Positions 1 to 6,837 of a stretch of 6,837 bases of DNA are shown here, one piece after another. The notes below the pieces were generated by a model, which was not told where the DNA came from, made no database searches, and worked only from the letters and a program-made list of their open reading frames with translations. The translations under genes were made by a program, and so were the position numbers. This DNA is from Thalassospira sp. UBA1131 (GTDB lineage: Bacteria; Pseudomonadota; Alphaproteobacteria; Rhodospirillales; Thalassospiraceae), in NCBI RefSeq assembly GCF_002311515.1, contig NZ_DCAO01000016.1, forward strand, positions 1,557 through 8,393, given 5' to 3'. Numbering within the stretch: the stretch's first letter is position 1; the number at the start of each line of letters is the position of its first letter.

Positions 1-990
1 CCCCGGCGGTTTTGGGCGGCATCGGCGATGATTGCCGCGACTGCCAATATTTTGATCCTCGTTGTTCCGGTTGACGGCGTTGTTGTGATCCTGTTGCGCC
101 TGATCACAGGTGTTTGCATGGCCGGGATTTATCCGATTGGCATGAAGATGGTGGCAACCTGGTCACGCGGAGATACCGGGTTTCTGGTGGGGCTTCTGGT
201 CGGGGCACTGACCATGGGGTCTGCCATGCCGCACCTTTTTGCGGTGGCGGTACCTTTGGACTGGCGATACGTGATCATGATCGCCAGTGTGACCGCCTAT
301 ATCGCGGCGATTGCCATCCTGTTCGTGCATCTGGGCGGAACACCGGGACGTTCACCGCGCTTTGATCCGAAAATGGTTGGCAAGATCTGGTCAAACAAGC
401 CGTTGCGCCATGCCTGTTATGGCTATTTTGGGCATATGTGGGAACTGTATGCCATGTGGGGCTGGATCGGATTGTTCCTGTATGGCGCGTTTTCCGATCG
501 TGTGATGGATAATCCCGGTGTCTGGTCCGCACTTTCAACCTTTGCCATTGTTGGCATCGGTGCGTTCGGATCCTTGGCCGGGGGATATTACGCAGACCGG
601 ATTGGCAGAACGACCGTGACGATTGCAGCCATGATCGTTAGTGGCGCCTGTGCGTTGGTTGCCGGTGGGCTATCCGATGCCCCGATTATACTTCTTATTG
701 TGGTCTGCATCGTTTGGGGCATCTCCGTGATCGCGGATTCCGCACAGTTCTCGTCCTGCGTCATTGAACTGGCCGACCCGCATCAGGTCGGCACGGCATT
801 AACCCTGCAAAATGCCATCGGGTTCCTGATTGCGCTTGTTTCCATCCATCTTGTGCCGGTTATTGCCGATCAGACTGGTTGGTGGGGGGCGTTTGCCATG
901 TTGGCTGTCGGGCCCGTTTTGGGAACGATTGCCATGGTCAGGCTGCGCATGATGCCCGAGGCGATACAGCTCGCAGGCGGTAAAAAGTAA
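1..990 (+). CDS. MFS transporter, C-terminal part (5' end outside window)
   Basis: The reading frame is open from base 1 and ends at TAA 988-990, giving 329 visible residues. The protein is very hydrophobic, with about ten predicted membrane helices, as expected for a 12-helix MFS carrier lacking TM1-2 (usual length 400-430 aa). The first visible residues, PRRFW, look like the end of the TM2-3 loop. A good copy of the MFS loop motif (GGYYADRIGRT, visible residues about 194-204) sits where the second-half motif A between TM8 and TM9 should be. Visible residues 145-155 (HMWELYAMWGW) form an aromatic-rich patch near the start of the second half. The ATG at 28 is internal: it has no Shine-Dalgarno sequence and lies after an open frame. 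Family membership is firm, but the substrate cannot be read from the sequence. It is separated from the Mrp operon by 180 bases, so a functional link is not supported. Confidence 0.85.
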   Translation, partial: PRRFWAASAMIAATANILILVVPVDGVVVILLRLITGVCMAGIYPIGMKMVATWSRGDTGFLVGLLVGALTMGSAMPHLFAVAVPLDWRYVIMIASVTAYIAAIAILFVHLGGTPGRSPRFDPKMVGKIWSNKPLRHACYGYFGHMWELYAMWGWIGLFLYGAFSDRVMDNPGVWSALSTFAIVGIGAFGSLAGGYYADRIGRTTVTIAAMIVSGACALVAGGLSDAPIILLIVVCIVWGISVIADSAQFSSCVIELADPHQVGTALTLQNAIGFLIALVSIHLVPVIADQTGWWGAFAMLAVGPVLGTIAMVRLRMMPEAIQLAGGKK

Positions 991-1001
991 GGTTTGCCCG
1001 C

Positions 1002-1103
1002 TATAATTGCGATCTTTGGTGATCGGCTTCACTTGACAGCAGGGTGTTAAAAAGCTGCGCTGTTTGGGTTTTCTTGACCATTATCAGTACTAATATTAAC
1101 TTC
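1002..1103 (+). promoter_or_regulatory. Possible promoter region for the mrp operon (weak)
   Basis: The 180-base gap 991-1170 is the only substantial non-coding stretch before the tightly packed operon, so its promoter is expected here. What is visible: TATAAT at 1002-1007 matches a -10 consensus but has no good -35 partner. TTGACA at 1033-1038 matches a -35 consensus but the hexamer 17 bases on (TGCGCT) is a poor -10. TTGACC at 1074-1079 is followed by an AT-rich block at 1091-1099 containing the palindrome TAATATTA (1091-1098), at a shorter spacing (11-14 bases) than usual. No single pair is convincing. A short inverted repeat (CGATC 1010-1014 / GATCG 1021-1025) has no following T-run, so it is not a good terminator for the upstream gene. 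Confidence 0.25.
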
Positions 1104-1170
1104 TGGCGGAATTTTCTTGCTGTCTCGCGTTCGGGGCGATGCGGCGAATATCCAAAAATAAGGGTCTTTC

Positions 1171-4044
1171 ATGAGTCTCACCCTCATTGTTTTGCTTCCC
1201 TTCATTGGGGCGGTCTTACCCGCCATAATGATCAGGGCCGGGCGCAATGCTTGTGCCACAGCGACCGGTTCTGTCACGCTGCTTGCCCTGATCTTGCTGA
1301 TGGCAAAGGCCCCGGCGGTCATTGCCGGCGAGGTATTTCAGGTCAGTTATAGTTGGCTTCCGGAACTTGGTCTGAATGTGACCTTCTTCCTTGACGGGCT
1401 CGGGTTGCTGTTTGCGACGCTGATCCTGGGTATCGGTCTGCTGATTATCATCTATGCGCGGTTCTATCTTTCCAAGGACGACCCGATGGGCAGGTTCTAT
1501 GTGTTCCTGCTTTTGTTCCAGGGGGCCATGGTCGGTATTGTTCTTTCCGATAATATCCTGCTGCTGTTGATTTTCTGGGAACTTACGTCGCTGTCATCGT
1601 TCCTGCTGATCGGGTACTGGAAACATTTGCCAGAAGGCCGTCAGGGCGCGCGCATGGCGCTTGCCGTGACCGGTGCTGGTGGTTTGGCAATGATTGCCGG
1701 GATGCTGATCCTTGGCGATATTGTCGGATCCTATGATCTGACGGTGATTTTGCAGAACGCCGATCTGATCCAGGCATCGCCGATGTATTTGCCGGCCTTG
1801 ATCCTGATTTTGCTGGGTTGCTTTACCAAATCGGCACAGTTCCCGTTCCACTTCTGGCTGCCGCACGCGATGGCGGCACCGACGCCGGTTTCGGCCTATC
1901 TGCACTCGGCCACAATGGTGAAGGCGGGCATCTTCCTGATGGCACGCATGTGGCCGGTTCTGTCGGGCACGCCGGAATGGTTCTATATCGTTGCGACCGC
2001 TGGTCTGGTGACCATGGTACTGGGCGCATGGATTGCGATCTTCAAGCACGACCTTAAGGGGCTTCTGGCATACTCGACCGTCAGCCACCTTGGTCTTGTG
2101 ACCATGTTGCTTGGTTTCGGGACGCCGATGGCGGCCGTTGCCGGGGTATTTCACATCATCAACCATGCGACCTTCAAGGCGGCCCTGTTTATGACGGCCG
2201 GTATCATCGACCATGAAACCGGGACCCGTGATATCCGTCGTTTTGGTGGGTTGCTCAACCTGATGCCGATTGCAGGCACCATCGGGATTATCACCGCTGC
2301 CTCTATGGCCGGGATCATTCCGCTTAATGGTTTCATTTCCAAGGAAATGATGCTTGAAGAAGCATGGCACACCATGTGGCTGGATCAGAACTGGGTGGTT
2401 CCGCTTCTGGCAACCGTCGGTGCCCTGTTCTCGGTGGCCTATTCCTTCCGGTTTATCTTCCACGTATGGCTGGGCAAGCCGCGTGATGAAAACCTGCCAC
2501 ATCATCCGCATGATCCGCCGTTTGGCATGTGGGCACCGCCCGCATTGCTGACGGTTCTGGTGGTTCTGATCGGCCTGTTCCCGGCAGCCATCGCCGGACC
2601 GCTGGTCGCTGCGACCGCAGGGGCCGTTATCGGTGGTGAATTGCCGGAATATCATCTGTCACTCTGGCATGGGCTTACACCGGCCCTTGGCATGAGCGTG
2701 ATTGCGATTATCGGTGGATCGCTGTTGCTGATGCGCCATGGTGGCCTGATGTCGGCAACCGCCAACCTGTCGCGACCCGATGCCAAGGCAATGTTTGATT
2801 GCGGTATGGCCAAGGCCGTCGGGCTCAGCCGACTGGTTTCGGACAATCTGCATAACGGATCATTGCAGCGTTATCTTGCCATCACGATCATCGGTTCCAT
2901 CGGGATCGGGCTTTCGGGCTTCTATGCGCAGCCGGACTTCCAGTCGGGCACGCGCGAGCTTCTTGAAGTTTCGCCGCCTGCCGCGATTGGCTGGTTGTTG
3001 CTGGTTGTGACCTGTATTGCGTCGGTCTTTATGCATCACAACCGCTTGCTGACCTTGCTTCTGGTCGGTGTGGTTGGTCTGATTGTGTCGCTTGGCTTTA
3101 TCTATCTTTCGGCACCGGACCTTGCGTTGACGCAGATTTCGGTCGAGGTGGTGACAGTCATTCTGATGTTGCTTGCCCTTAACATCCTGCCCAAGGAAAC
3201 GCCGAAGGAGAGCTTGCCGGGCCGCAAGATGCGCGATGGCATTGTCTCCATAGCGGCTGGTCTTGGGGTTGGTGGTGCGATCTGGGCGATCATGACCCGC
3301 GATCTGCCAAACACAATCTCGTCCTATCATCTGGCGAACTCGAAAACCGAGGGTGGTGGCACCAACGTTGTGAACGTCATCCTCGTTGACTTCCGTGGGT
3401 TTGATACCTTTGGCGAGATCATCGTTCTCGGGATTGCCGCACTTTCGATCTTTGCACTGATTGAAACCGTGACCCAGGGCGAGGCGGCCAAACGTCTGGC
3501 CAACTGGGTTGTCAGCAACCGTCGCTCGGCCGATCGTCACCCGATGATGATGGTGGTGGCAACGCGTGTGATGTTGCCGCTGTCGCTGATGGTGGGTGTT
3601 TACATCTTCCTGCGCGGTCACAATGAACCGGGCGGTGGCTTTATCGCGGGTCTGGTCGTGTCGGTTGCGCTGGTTATGCAGTATATGGCGTCGGGCTTTG
3701 GCTGGACCCAGAACCGTATGAAGGTCAATTACCATGGCATGATCGGTCTTGGTGTGATTGCCGCGGCGATTACCGGGGTATCGGCCTGGGTTGCCGGGCT
3801 GCCGTTCCTGACCAGCGGGTTCGTTCATGTTCACCTGCCGATCGTTGGCGAGTTTGAACTGGCATCGGCCATGGGCTTTGACCTTGGCGTCTTCCTGACC
3901 GTGGTCGGGGCGGTAATGCTCGCACTTGCCAAACTTTCGCAGGTCGAACGTATGGCCGAACATGTCGAAATAAATACCGAGCCGATGGACCACGATCCGT
4001 CGTTGTCGGCAGCACCGGCGGAAACGCCGGGCAAGGAGGCCTGA
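1171..4044 (+). CDS. mrpA: Fused MrpA-MrpB subunit of Mrp cation/proton antiporter
   Basis: This 957-aa membrane protein is the largest subunit of the complex and is thought to carry one of its proton pathways. The N-terminal two thirds is a NuoL-like antiporter module. E137 (FWELTS), K220 (TKSAQFPFHFWLPH), K251, K296 (HDLKGLLAYS), H328/H332 (HIINHATFK) and K391 (GFISKEMM) are the membrane-embedded acidic, lysine and histidine residues typical of this family. Residues about 605-675 form the MrpA C-terminal/MbhD-like domain (LSAPDLALTQISVEVV, with E659), followed by an MbhE-like segment (VDFRGFDTFGEI, 739-750). Residues about 785-925 are a complete MrpB/MnhB domain with its signature RGHNEPGGGFIAGL (815-828). 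A separate MrpA is near 800 aa, so the length is explained by fusion to MrpB. Residues 931-957 are a hydrophilic tail. The start is supported by AGGG at 1161-1164, six bases before ATG, and by an in-frame TAA at 1159-1161. Also called mnhA or phaA/phaAB. Confidence 0.96.
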   Translation: MSLTLIVLLPFIGAVLPAIMIRAGRNACATATGSVTLLALILLMAKAPAVIAGEVFQVSYSWLPELGLNVTFFLDGLGLLFATLILGIGLLIIIYARFYLSKDDPMGRFYVFLLLFQGAMVGIVLSDNILLLLIFWELTSLSSFLLIGYWKHLPEGRQGARMALAVTGAGGLAMIAGMLILGDIVGSYDLTVILQNADLIQASPMYLPALILILLGCFTKSAQFPFHFWLPHAMAAPTPVSAYLHSATMVKAGIFLMARMWPVLSGTPEWFYIVATAGLVTMVLGAWIAIFKHDLKGLLAYSTVSHLGLVTMLLGFGTPMAAVAGVFHIINHATFKAALFMTAGIIDHETGTRDIRRFGGLLNLMPIAGTIGIITAASMAGIIPLNGFISKEMMLEEAWHTMWLDQNWVVPLLATVGALFSVAYSFRFIFHVWLGKPRDENLPHHPHDPPFGMWAPPALLTVLVVLIGLFPAAIAGPLVAATAGAVIGGELPEYHLSLWHGLTPALGMSVIAIIGGSLLLMRHGGLMSATANLSRPDAKAMFDCGMAKAVGLSRLVSDNLHNGSLQRYLAITIIGSIGIGLSGFYAQPDFQSGTRELLEVSPPAAIGWLLLVVTCIASVFMHHNRLLTLLLVGVVGLIVSLGFIYLSAPDLALTQISVEVVTVILMLLALNILPKETPKESLPGRKMRDGIVSIAAGLGVGGAIWAIMTRDLPNTISSYHLANSKTEGGGTNVVNVILVDFRGFDTFGEIIVLGIAALSIFALIETVTQGEAAKRLANWVVSNRRSADRHPMMMVVATRVMLPLSLMVGVYIFLRGHNEPGGGFIAGLVVSVALVMQYMASGFGWTQNRMKVNYHGMIGLGVIAAAITGVSAWVAGLPFLTSGFVHVHLPIVGEFELASAMGFDLGVFLTVVGAVMLALAKLSQVERMAEHVEINTEPMDHDPSLSAAPAETPGKEA
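4033..4039 (+). promoter_or_regulatory. Ribosome binding site of mrpC inside the end of mrpA
   Basis: AAGGAGG, a near-perfect Shine-Dalgarno sequence, lies within the last codons of mrpA (Gly-Lys-Glu-Ala) and six bases before the mrpC ATG at 4046. The mrpA stop is at 4042-4044, so ribosomes ending mrpA are positioned to start mrpC. This is read directly from the sequence; translational coupling is inferred. Confidence 0.8.
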
Positions 4045-4045
4045 T

Positions 4046-4402
4046 ATGGAATTTCTTGTCGCAAGCAGTATTGGGCTTCTGACCACGTGCGGGACTTATT
4101 TGTTGCTGCGCGGGCGAACCTTCCCGGTGGTTGTTGGCTTGGCCCTGCTGTCCTATGCGGTGAACGTCTTCCTGTTCGCCATGGGACGTCTGACCATCAA
4201 CATGCCGCCGATCCTGCGTGAGGGTGTCACCGAATATACCGATCCGCTGCCACAGGCACTTGTCCTGACGGCAATTGTGATTTCGTTCGGTATGACGGCA
4301 CTGATCGTTGTTTTGTCGATCCGGACTTTCCTTGAAATCGGTAATGACCATGTTGACGGTCGTCCGGTTGGCGCGCCATCCGAAGCAGGAGATAAAAACT
4401 GA
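4046..4402 (+). CDS. mrpC: MrpC, NuoK-like subunit of Mrp antiporter
   Basis: This 118-aa protein has three hydrophobic helices (about residues 3-21, 27-47 and 70-93), as expected for the NuoK-like MrpC/MnhC family, whose members are 110-120 aa. Family landmarks are GLALLSYAVN (31-40) in helix 2 and TDPLPQALVLTAIVI (65-79) in helix 3; T75 is at the position of a functionally important threonine described in Bacillus MrpC (from memory). It acts in the inner membrane between MrpA and MrpD. The C-terminal 20 residues or so are hydrophilic and probably cytoplasmic. The gene begins one base after the mrpA stop with a strong Shine-Dalgarno sequence, and its TGA shares one base with the mrpD ATG (TGATG at 4400-4404), indicating coupled translation. 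Also called mnhC or phaC. Confidence 0.95.
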   Translation: MEFLVASSIGLLTTCGTYLLLRGRTFPVVVGLALLSYAVNVFLFAMGRLTINMPPILREGVTEYTDPLPQALVLTAIVISFGMTALIVVLSIRTFLEIGNDHVDGRPVGAPSEAGDKN

Positions 4403-5934
4403 TGGGTGACTGGATTGTTGTTCCCATAGTGCTGCCCGCCGTGATGGCCGCCCTGATTGTTCTGGCGGTGCGTCACGACATCATTTTGCAGCGCGTGTTT
4501 TCCATCACGGCAACGGTCGCCCTTGTGGCCGTCACACTTTCGCTTCTGGTTTATGCCAGTGGTAACGGCCCGGAAATGTATGCGCTGTCGGATTGGCCGG
4601 CACCGTTTGGCATTGTTCTGGTTCTTGATCGTCTTTCGGCGATGATGGTGTTCCTGACATCGCTTCTGGGTCTTGGCGTTGTTCTTTTTGCATCAAGCGA
4701 ATGGGATCAGCGCGGCAAGCATTTCCATGCCCTTTTCCAGTTCCAGCTGATGGGGGTCAATGGTGCGTTCCTGACGGGTGACATCTTTAACCTGTTCGTG
4801 TTCTTCGAAGTTCTGCTGATTGCGTCCTACGGCTTGATGCTGCATGGCGCGGGGGCAGAACGCCTAAAGGCCGGGATGCAATATGTCGTCATCAACCTGA
4901 CAGGGTCTTCCCTGTTCCTGATTGGTGTCGGCATGATCTATTCCGTCACCGGGACGCTGAACATGGCCGACCTTGCCATTCAGGTGACCAATGTCGCGTC
5001 GGGTGATGCGGCCCTGCTTCGTGCCGGGGCGTTGATCCTGCTTCTGGTGTTCTGTGTGAAGGCCGCACTTGTTCCGGTTCATTTCTGGTTGCCGGGCACC
5101 TATGCCAATGCACCGGCACCGGTGGCCGCCTTGTTTGCCATCATGACCAAGGTCGGGGCCTATTGTGTTCTGCGTGTCTATTCGCTGGCCTTTGGCGATA
5201 CGGCCGGTGACATGGCATGGCTCGCAGCGCCTTATGTCCTGCCGGCGGCACTGGTGACCCTGGTGCTTGGTATGACCGGGGTTCTGGCGGCAAAACGCCT
5301 TAACAGTCTGATCGCCTTTTCGGTGATCGGATCGATGGGGACCTTGTTGATCGCCATCGGGCTGTTCACGCCCGAAGCGATTTCAGCCGGTCTTTATTAT
5401 ATGTTGCATTCGACCTTCTCGGCGGCAGCCCTGTTCCTGATTGCCGATCTTGTGGTGTCACGCCGCGGGCAGTTCGGCGATAGCTTGCATACCGCGCCGC
5501 GTTTCCATCAGACCGGCTTCCTGGCTGTTCTGTTCTTTGTCGGTGCGATCGGTATGGCCGGGATGCCGCCACTCAGTGGCTTTATCGGTAAACTTCAGAT
5601 CCTTGATGCGGCACGCGACAGCGATGCGATGGTCTGGATCTGGTCGATCATTCTGGTGACGTCACTGATGTGCATCGTCGGGTTTGGTCGGGCGGGCAGT
5701 GTACTGTTCTGGAAAAGTGCCTCCGTCGATGGCGAAATCACGGTCGAAGGTGCGAAATGGCCGGTTCTTCCGATCATTGCCAGTTGCGGTATGGTCAGTG
5801 GCCTGATTGCGCTGACCATTTTTGCCGGACCGATTACCGAGTATCTGAATGGCGTTGCGGCACAGTTGTTTGATACGTCGCATTACATCGAAGCGGTGCT
5901 GGGCGCAAACGCCCTGTCATTGGTCGGTCAATAA
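4402..5934 (+). CDS. mrpD: MrpD, second antiporter-like subunit of Mrp complex
   Basis: This 510-aa protein is of the NuoM/NuoN-like proton-translocating family, with about 14 helices, and is of normal length for MrpD. Visible key residues are E136 (FFEVLLIASYG, TM5), K220 (FCVKAALVPVHFWLP, TM7), K250 (MTKVGAY) and K397 (GFIGKLQ, TM12). These match the expected proton-path residues and are equivalent to E137, K220, K251 and K391 in the MrpA protein next door. The TM8-like segment (KRLNSLIAFS, 298-307) has Asn301 where MrpA has K296, and no equivalent of MrpA H309. Charge in this helix is therefore reduced or shifted to K298/R299. The start overlaps the mrpC stop by one base; AGGAG at 4387-4391 lies ten bases upstream, a slightly long spacing. 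Role: proton and cation exchange together with MrpA in the inner membrane. Also called mnhD or phaD. Confidence 0.95.
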   Translation: MGDWIVVPIVLPAVMAALIVLAVRHDIILQRVFSITATVALVAVTLSLLVYASGNGPEMYALSDWPAPFGIVLVLDRLSAMMVFLTSLLGLGVVLFASSEWDQRGKHFHALFQFQLMGVNGAFLTGDIFNLFVFFEVLLIASYGLMLHGAGAERLKAGMQYVVINLTGSSLFLIGVGMIYSVTGTLNMADLAIQVTNVASGDAALLRAGALILLLVFCVKAALVPVHFWLPGTYANAPAPVAALFAIMTKVGAYCVLRVYSLAFGDTAGDMAWLAAPYVLPAALVTLVLGMTGVLAAKRLNSLIAFSVIGSMGTLLIAIGLFTPEAISAGLYYMLHSTFSAAALFLIADLVVSRRGQFGDSLHTAPRFHQTGFLAVLFFVGAIGMAGMPPLSGFIGKLQILDAARDSDAMVWIWSIILVTSLMCIVGFGRAGSVLFWKSASVDGEITVEGAKWPVLPIIASCGMVSGLIALTIFAGPITEYLNGVAAQLFDTSHYIEAVLGANALSLVGQ

Positions 5935-5951
5935 GGGGAGAGGATAGAAAG

Positions 5952-6443
5952 ATGATAAAACGTTATCTGCCCCATCCGCTTTTGACACTAGTACTGCTTG
6001 TTGTCTGGGTGTTCCTGGTCAATGAAGTCTCGGCCGGTGCGGTGATCTTTGGGCTTATTCTTGCGATCATCATTCCTTTGATCACGGCCAGTTTCTGGCA
6101 GGATCGACCGCGCTTGCGCAATGTCTATGGCATTTGTGAGTACGGGCTGATTGTGCTGTGGGACATTCTGGTGGCGAATGTGATCGTGGCTGGTTTGATC
6201 CTGTTTCGCAAAACCGAAAGCCTGGAATCAAAGTCGGTTGTTGTGCCGCTTGATCTGACCTCGCCAGAGGCGATCACAACGCTTGCCGGTACGATCACCA
6301 TGACGCCGGGAACCGTGACGATTGATCTGAGTGCCGATGCCAAAAGCCTGCTTGTACATTGCCTGCACGCGCCCGATCCGCAGAGCGTAGTGGACGATAT
6401 CAAGAACCGCTACGAACGCCGTCTGAAGGAGATTTTCGAATGA
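5952..6443 (+). CDS. mrpE: MrpE subunit of Mrp antiporter
   Basis: This 163-aa protein matches MrpE/MnhE in length (about 158-165 aa) and layout. Two closely spaced N-terminal helices (about residues 9-27 and 29-47) are followed by a third hydrophobic region (about 60-78) and a soluble C-terminal domain. The C-terminal domain holds the family landmark LAGTITMTPGT (111-121), followed by a DLSADAKSLLVHCL segment (125-138) and a charged, helix-forming end (KNRYERRLKEIFE). The start ATG is 17 bases after the mrpD stop and is preceded by a purine-rich run, GGGGAGAGGA at 5936-5945, as a Shine-Dalgarno sequence. MrpE is a membrane subunit needed for full assembly or activity in studied Mrp systems; it has no catalytic motif of its own. 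Its last four bases overlap the mrpF start. Also called mnhE or phaE. Confidence 0.94.
   Translation: MIKRYLPHPLLTLVLLVVWVFLVNEVSAGAVIFGLILAIIIPLITASFWQDRPRLRNVYGICEYGLIVLWDILVANVIVAGLILFRKTESLESKSVVVPLDLTSPEAITTLAGTITMTPGTVTIDLSADAKSLLVHCLHAPDPQSVVDDIKNRYERRLKEIFE
6426..6431 (+). promoter_or_regulatory. Ribosome binding site that sets the mrpF start
   Basis: AAGGAG lies within the end of mrpE, eight bases before the ATG at 6440. It decides between this start and an upstream in-frame ATG at 6359, which has no such sequence in front and would add a hydrophilic, Arg-rich extension of 27 residues not expected in MrpF. Confidence 0.8.
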
Positions 6444-6709
6444 TCGATTATGCACTGAATTTCGGCTTTATCTGCGTTGCGCTGGCACTTCTGATGAACC
6501 TGTATCGGTTGACCGTCGGGCCGACCACGGCTGACCGGGTTCTGGCGGTTGATACCATGGCGATCAATGCCATTGCCCTTCTGGTGCTGTACGGGATTGG
6601 CAAGGCGACCGCGATGTATTTCGAAGGGGCATTGCTGTTTGCGATGTTCGGGTTTGTTTCAACCGTGGCCTATTGCAAGTTCGTCTTGCGCGGCGACATC
6701 ATCGAATAA
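6440..6709 (+). CDS. mrpF: MrpF subunit of Mrp antiporter
   Basis: This 89-aa protein has three membrane helices (about residues 4-22, 36-54 and 60-80), the usual size for MrpF/MnhF (about 85-95 aa). The family landmark RLTVGPTTADRVLAVDT (23-39) includes the conserved acidic residues D32 and D38. The C-terminal helix ends with the typical KFVLRGDIIE. The chosen ATG at 6440 overlaps the mrpE stop in an ATGA arrangement (6440-6443) and has AAGGAG eight bases upstream; the frame continues upstream to an ATG at 6359, but that stretch reads as an out-of-frame shadow of mrpE. MrpF is a small inner-membrane subunit essential for antiport in studied Mrp complexes. Also called mnhF or phaF. Confidence 0.94.
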   Translation: MIDYALNFGFICVALALLMNLYRLTVGPTTADRVLAVDTMAINAIALLVLYGIGKATAMYFEGALLFAMFGFVSTVAYCKFVLRGDIIE

Positions 6710-6721
6710 GGGAGCGTAACG

Positions 6722-6837
6722 ATGCCGTTTGTTGTTGAACTCATCATTTCGCTTCTGATCGTGATCGGCGGGCTGTTCTTGCTGGTTGGGTCGTTCGGAA
6801 TGATCAAGTTGCGTGATCTTCTGCCGCGCCTGCATGC
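6722..6837 (+). CDS. mrpG: MrpG subunit of Mrp antiporter, N-terminal part (3' end outside window)
   Basis: Thirty-eight complete codons are visible before the right edge. They encode one hydrophobic helix (about residues 4-24) followed by GMIKLRDLLPRLHA (26-39, with the last codon incomplete), which is the MrpG/MnhG landmark at the end of helix 1: a Gly-rich stretch, a basic residue, then an Arg-x-His-Ala-like ending. Full MrpG proteins are usually 100-130 aa, so roughly two thirds is missing. The start ATG is 12 bases after the mrpF stop, and AAGGGAG at 6708-6714, overlapping that stop codon, serves as its Shine-Dalgarno sequence. Its position as the last gene agrees with the standard A-G order. 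Also called mnhG or phaG. Confidence 0.9.
   Translation, partial: MPFVVELIISLLIVIGGLFLLVGSFGMIKLRDLLPRLH

Noticed and set aside
28..30. ATG at 28 as the start of the MFS gene.
   Set aside because: The frame is open to the window edge, no ribosome binding site precedes it, and the protein would lack the first two membrane helices.
1010..1025. Inverted repeat CGATC/GATCG as a terminator of the MFS gene.
   Set aside because: The stem is only five base pairs and is not followed by a T-run.
1044..1352. Small + strand open frame crossing the gap and the start of mrpA.
   Set aside because: Most of it is an out-of-frame reading of mrpA. The translation has no recognisable features and no convincing ribosome binding site.
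1594..2655. Long open frame of about 353 codons on the - strand opposite mrpA.
   Set aside because: It lies wholly antisense to a confidently identified gene. Its translation is rich in His, Arg and Gln with no recognisable domain, which is typical of a mirror frame in a coding region with G/C-rich third positions.
2860..4086. Long open frame of about 408 codons on the - strand opposite the MrpB domain.
   Set aside because: Same reasoning: it is antisense to a real gene, has a polar His/Arg/Gln-rich composition, no family motif, and extends across the mrpA/mrpC junction.
6359..6439. Upstream ATG that would extend MrpF by 27 residues.
   Set aside because: The extension overlaps mrpE in another frame, is hydrophilic and Arg-rich, lacks a Shine-Dalgarno sequence and would make the protein longer than the family. 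The ATG at 6440 has AAGGAG at proper spacing.

Overview
The window is almost entirely one operon for a Mrp-type (CPA3 family) multisubunit cation/proton antiporter. It is preceded by the 3' part of an unrelated-looking major facilitator superfamily (MFS) transporter. All genes lie on the + strand. Base composition (moderately high GC), strong G/C preference at third codon positions and the fused MrpA-MrpB architecture point to a proteobacterium. An alphaproteobacterium, perhaps a marine Rhodospirillales such as Thalassospira, is my guess from overall sequence style only and is not proven by anything in the window.

Layout: 1-990 is the C-terminal part of an MFS transporter that is open at the left edge. 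991-1170 is a 180-base gap with AT-rich stretches and possible but weak promoter elements, and is the likely site of the operon promoter. 1171-4044 is mrpA fused to mrpB (957 aa). 4046-4402 is mrpC. 4402-5934 is mrpD. 5952-6443 is mrpE. 6440-6709 is mrpF. 6722-6837 is the beginning of mrpG, cut by the right edge. The cistrons are tightly packed: 1 base between A and C, a 1-base overlap C/D, 17 bases D/E, a 4-base ATGA overlap E/F and 12 bases F/G. Each has a purine-rich Shine-Dalgarno sequence.

The subunits should assemble into one inner-membrane complex that exchanges cytoplasmic Na+ (or Li+/K+) for external H+, supporting alkali and salt tolerance. MrpA and MrpD are the two large proton-antiporter-like subunits related to complex I NuoL/M/N. 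MrpC is NuoK-like, the C-terminal part of MrpA contains the NuoJ-like segment, and MrpE, F and G are small membrane subunits needed for activity or assembly. The gene order A(B)-C-D-E-F-G is the six-gene 'group 2' arrangement known from rhizobial pha and pseudomonad operons.

I found no RNA gene, mobile element, CRISPR array or clear terminator. I do not see an undescribed system here. The points most worth a second look are the loss of a usually positive residue in the TM8-like helix of MrpD, the A-B fusion with its hydrophilic tail, and the unexplained regulatory gap before mrpA.
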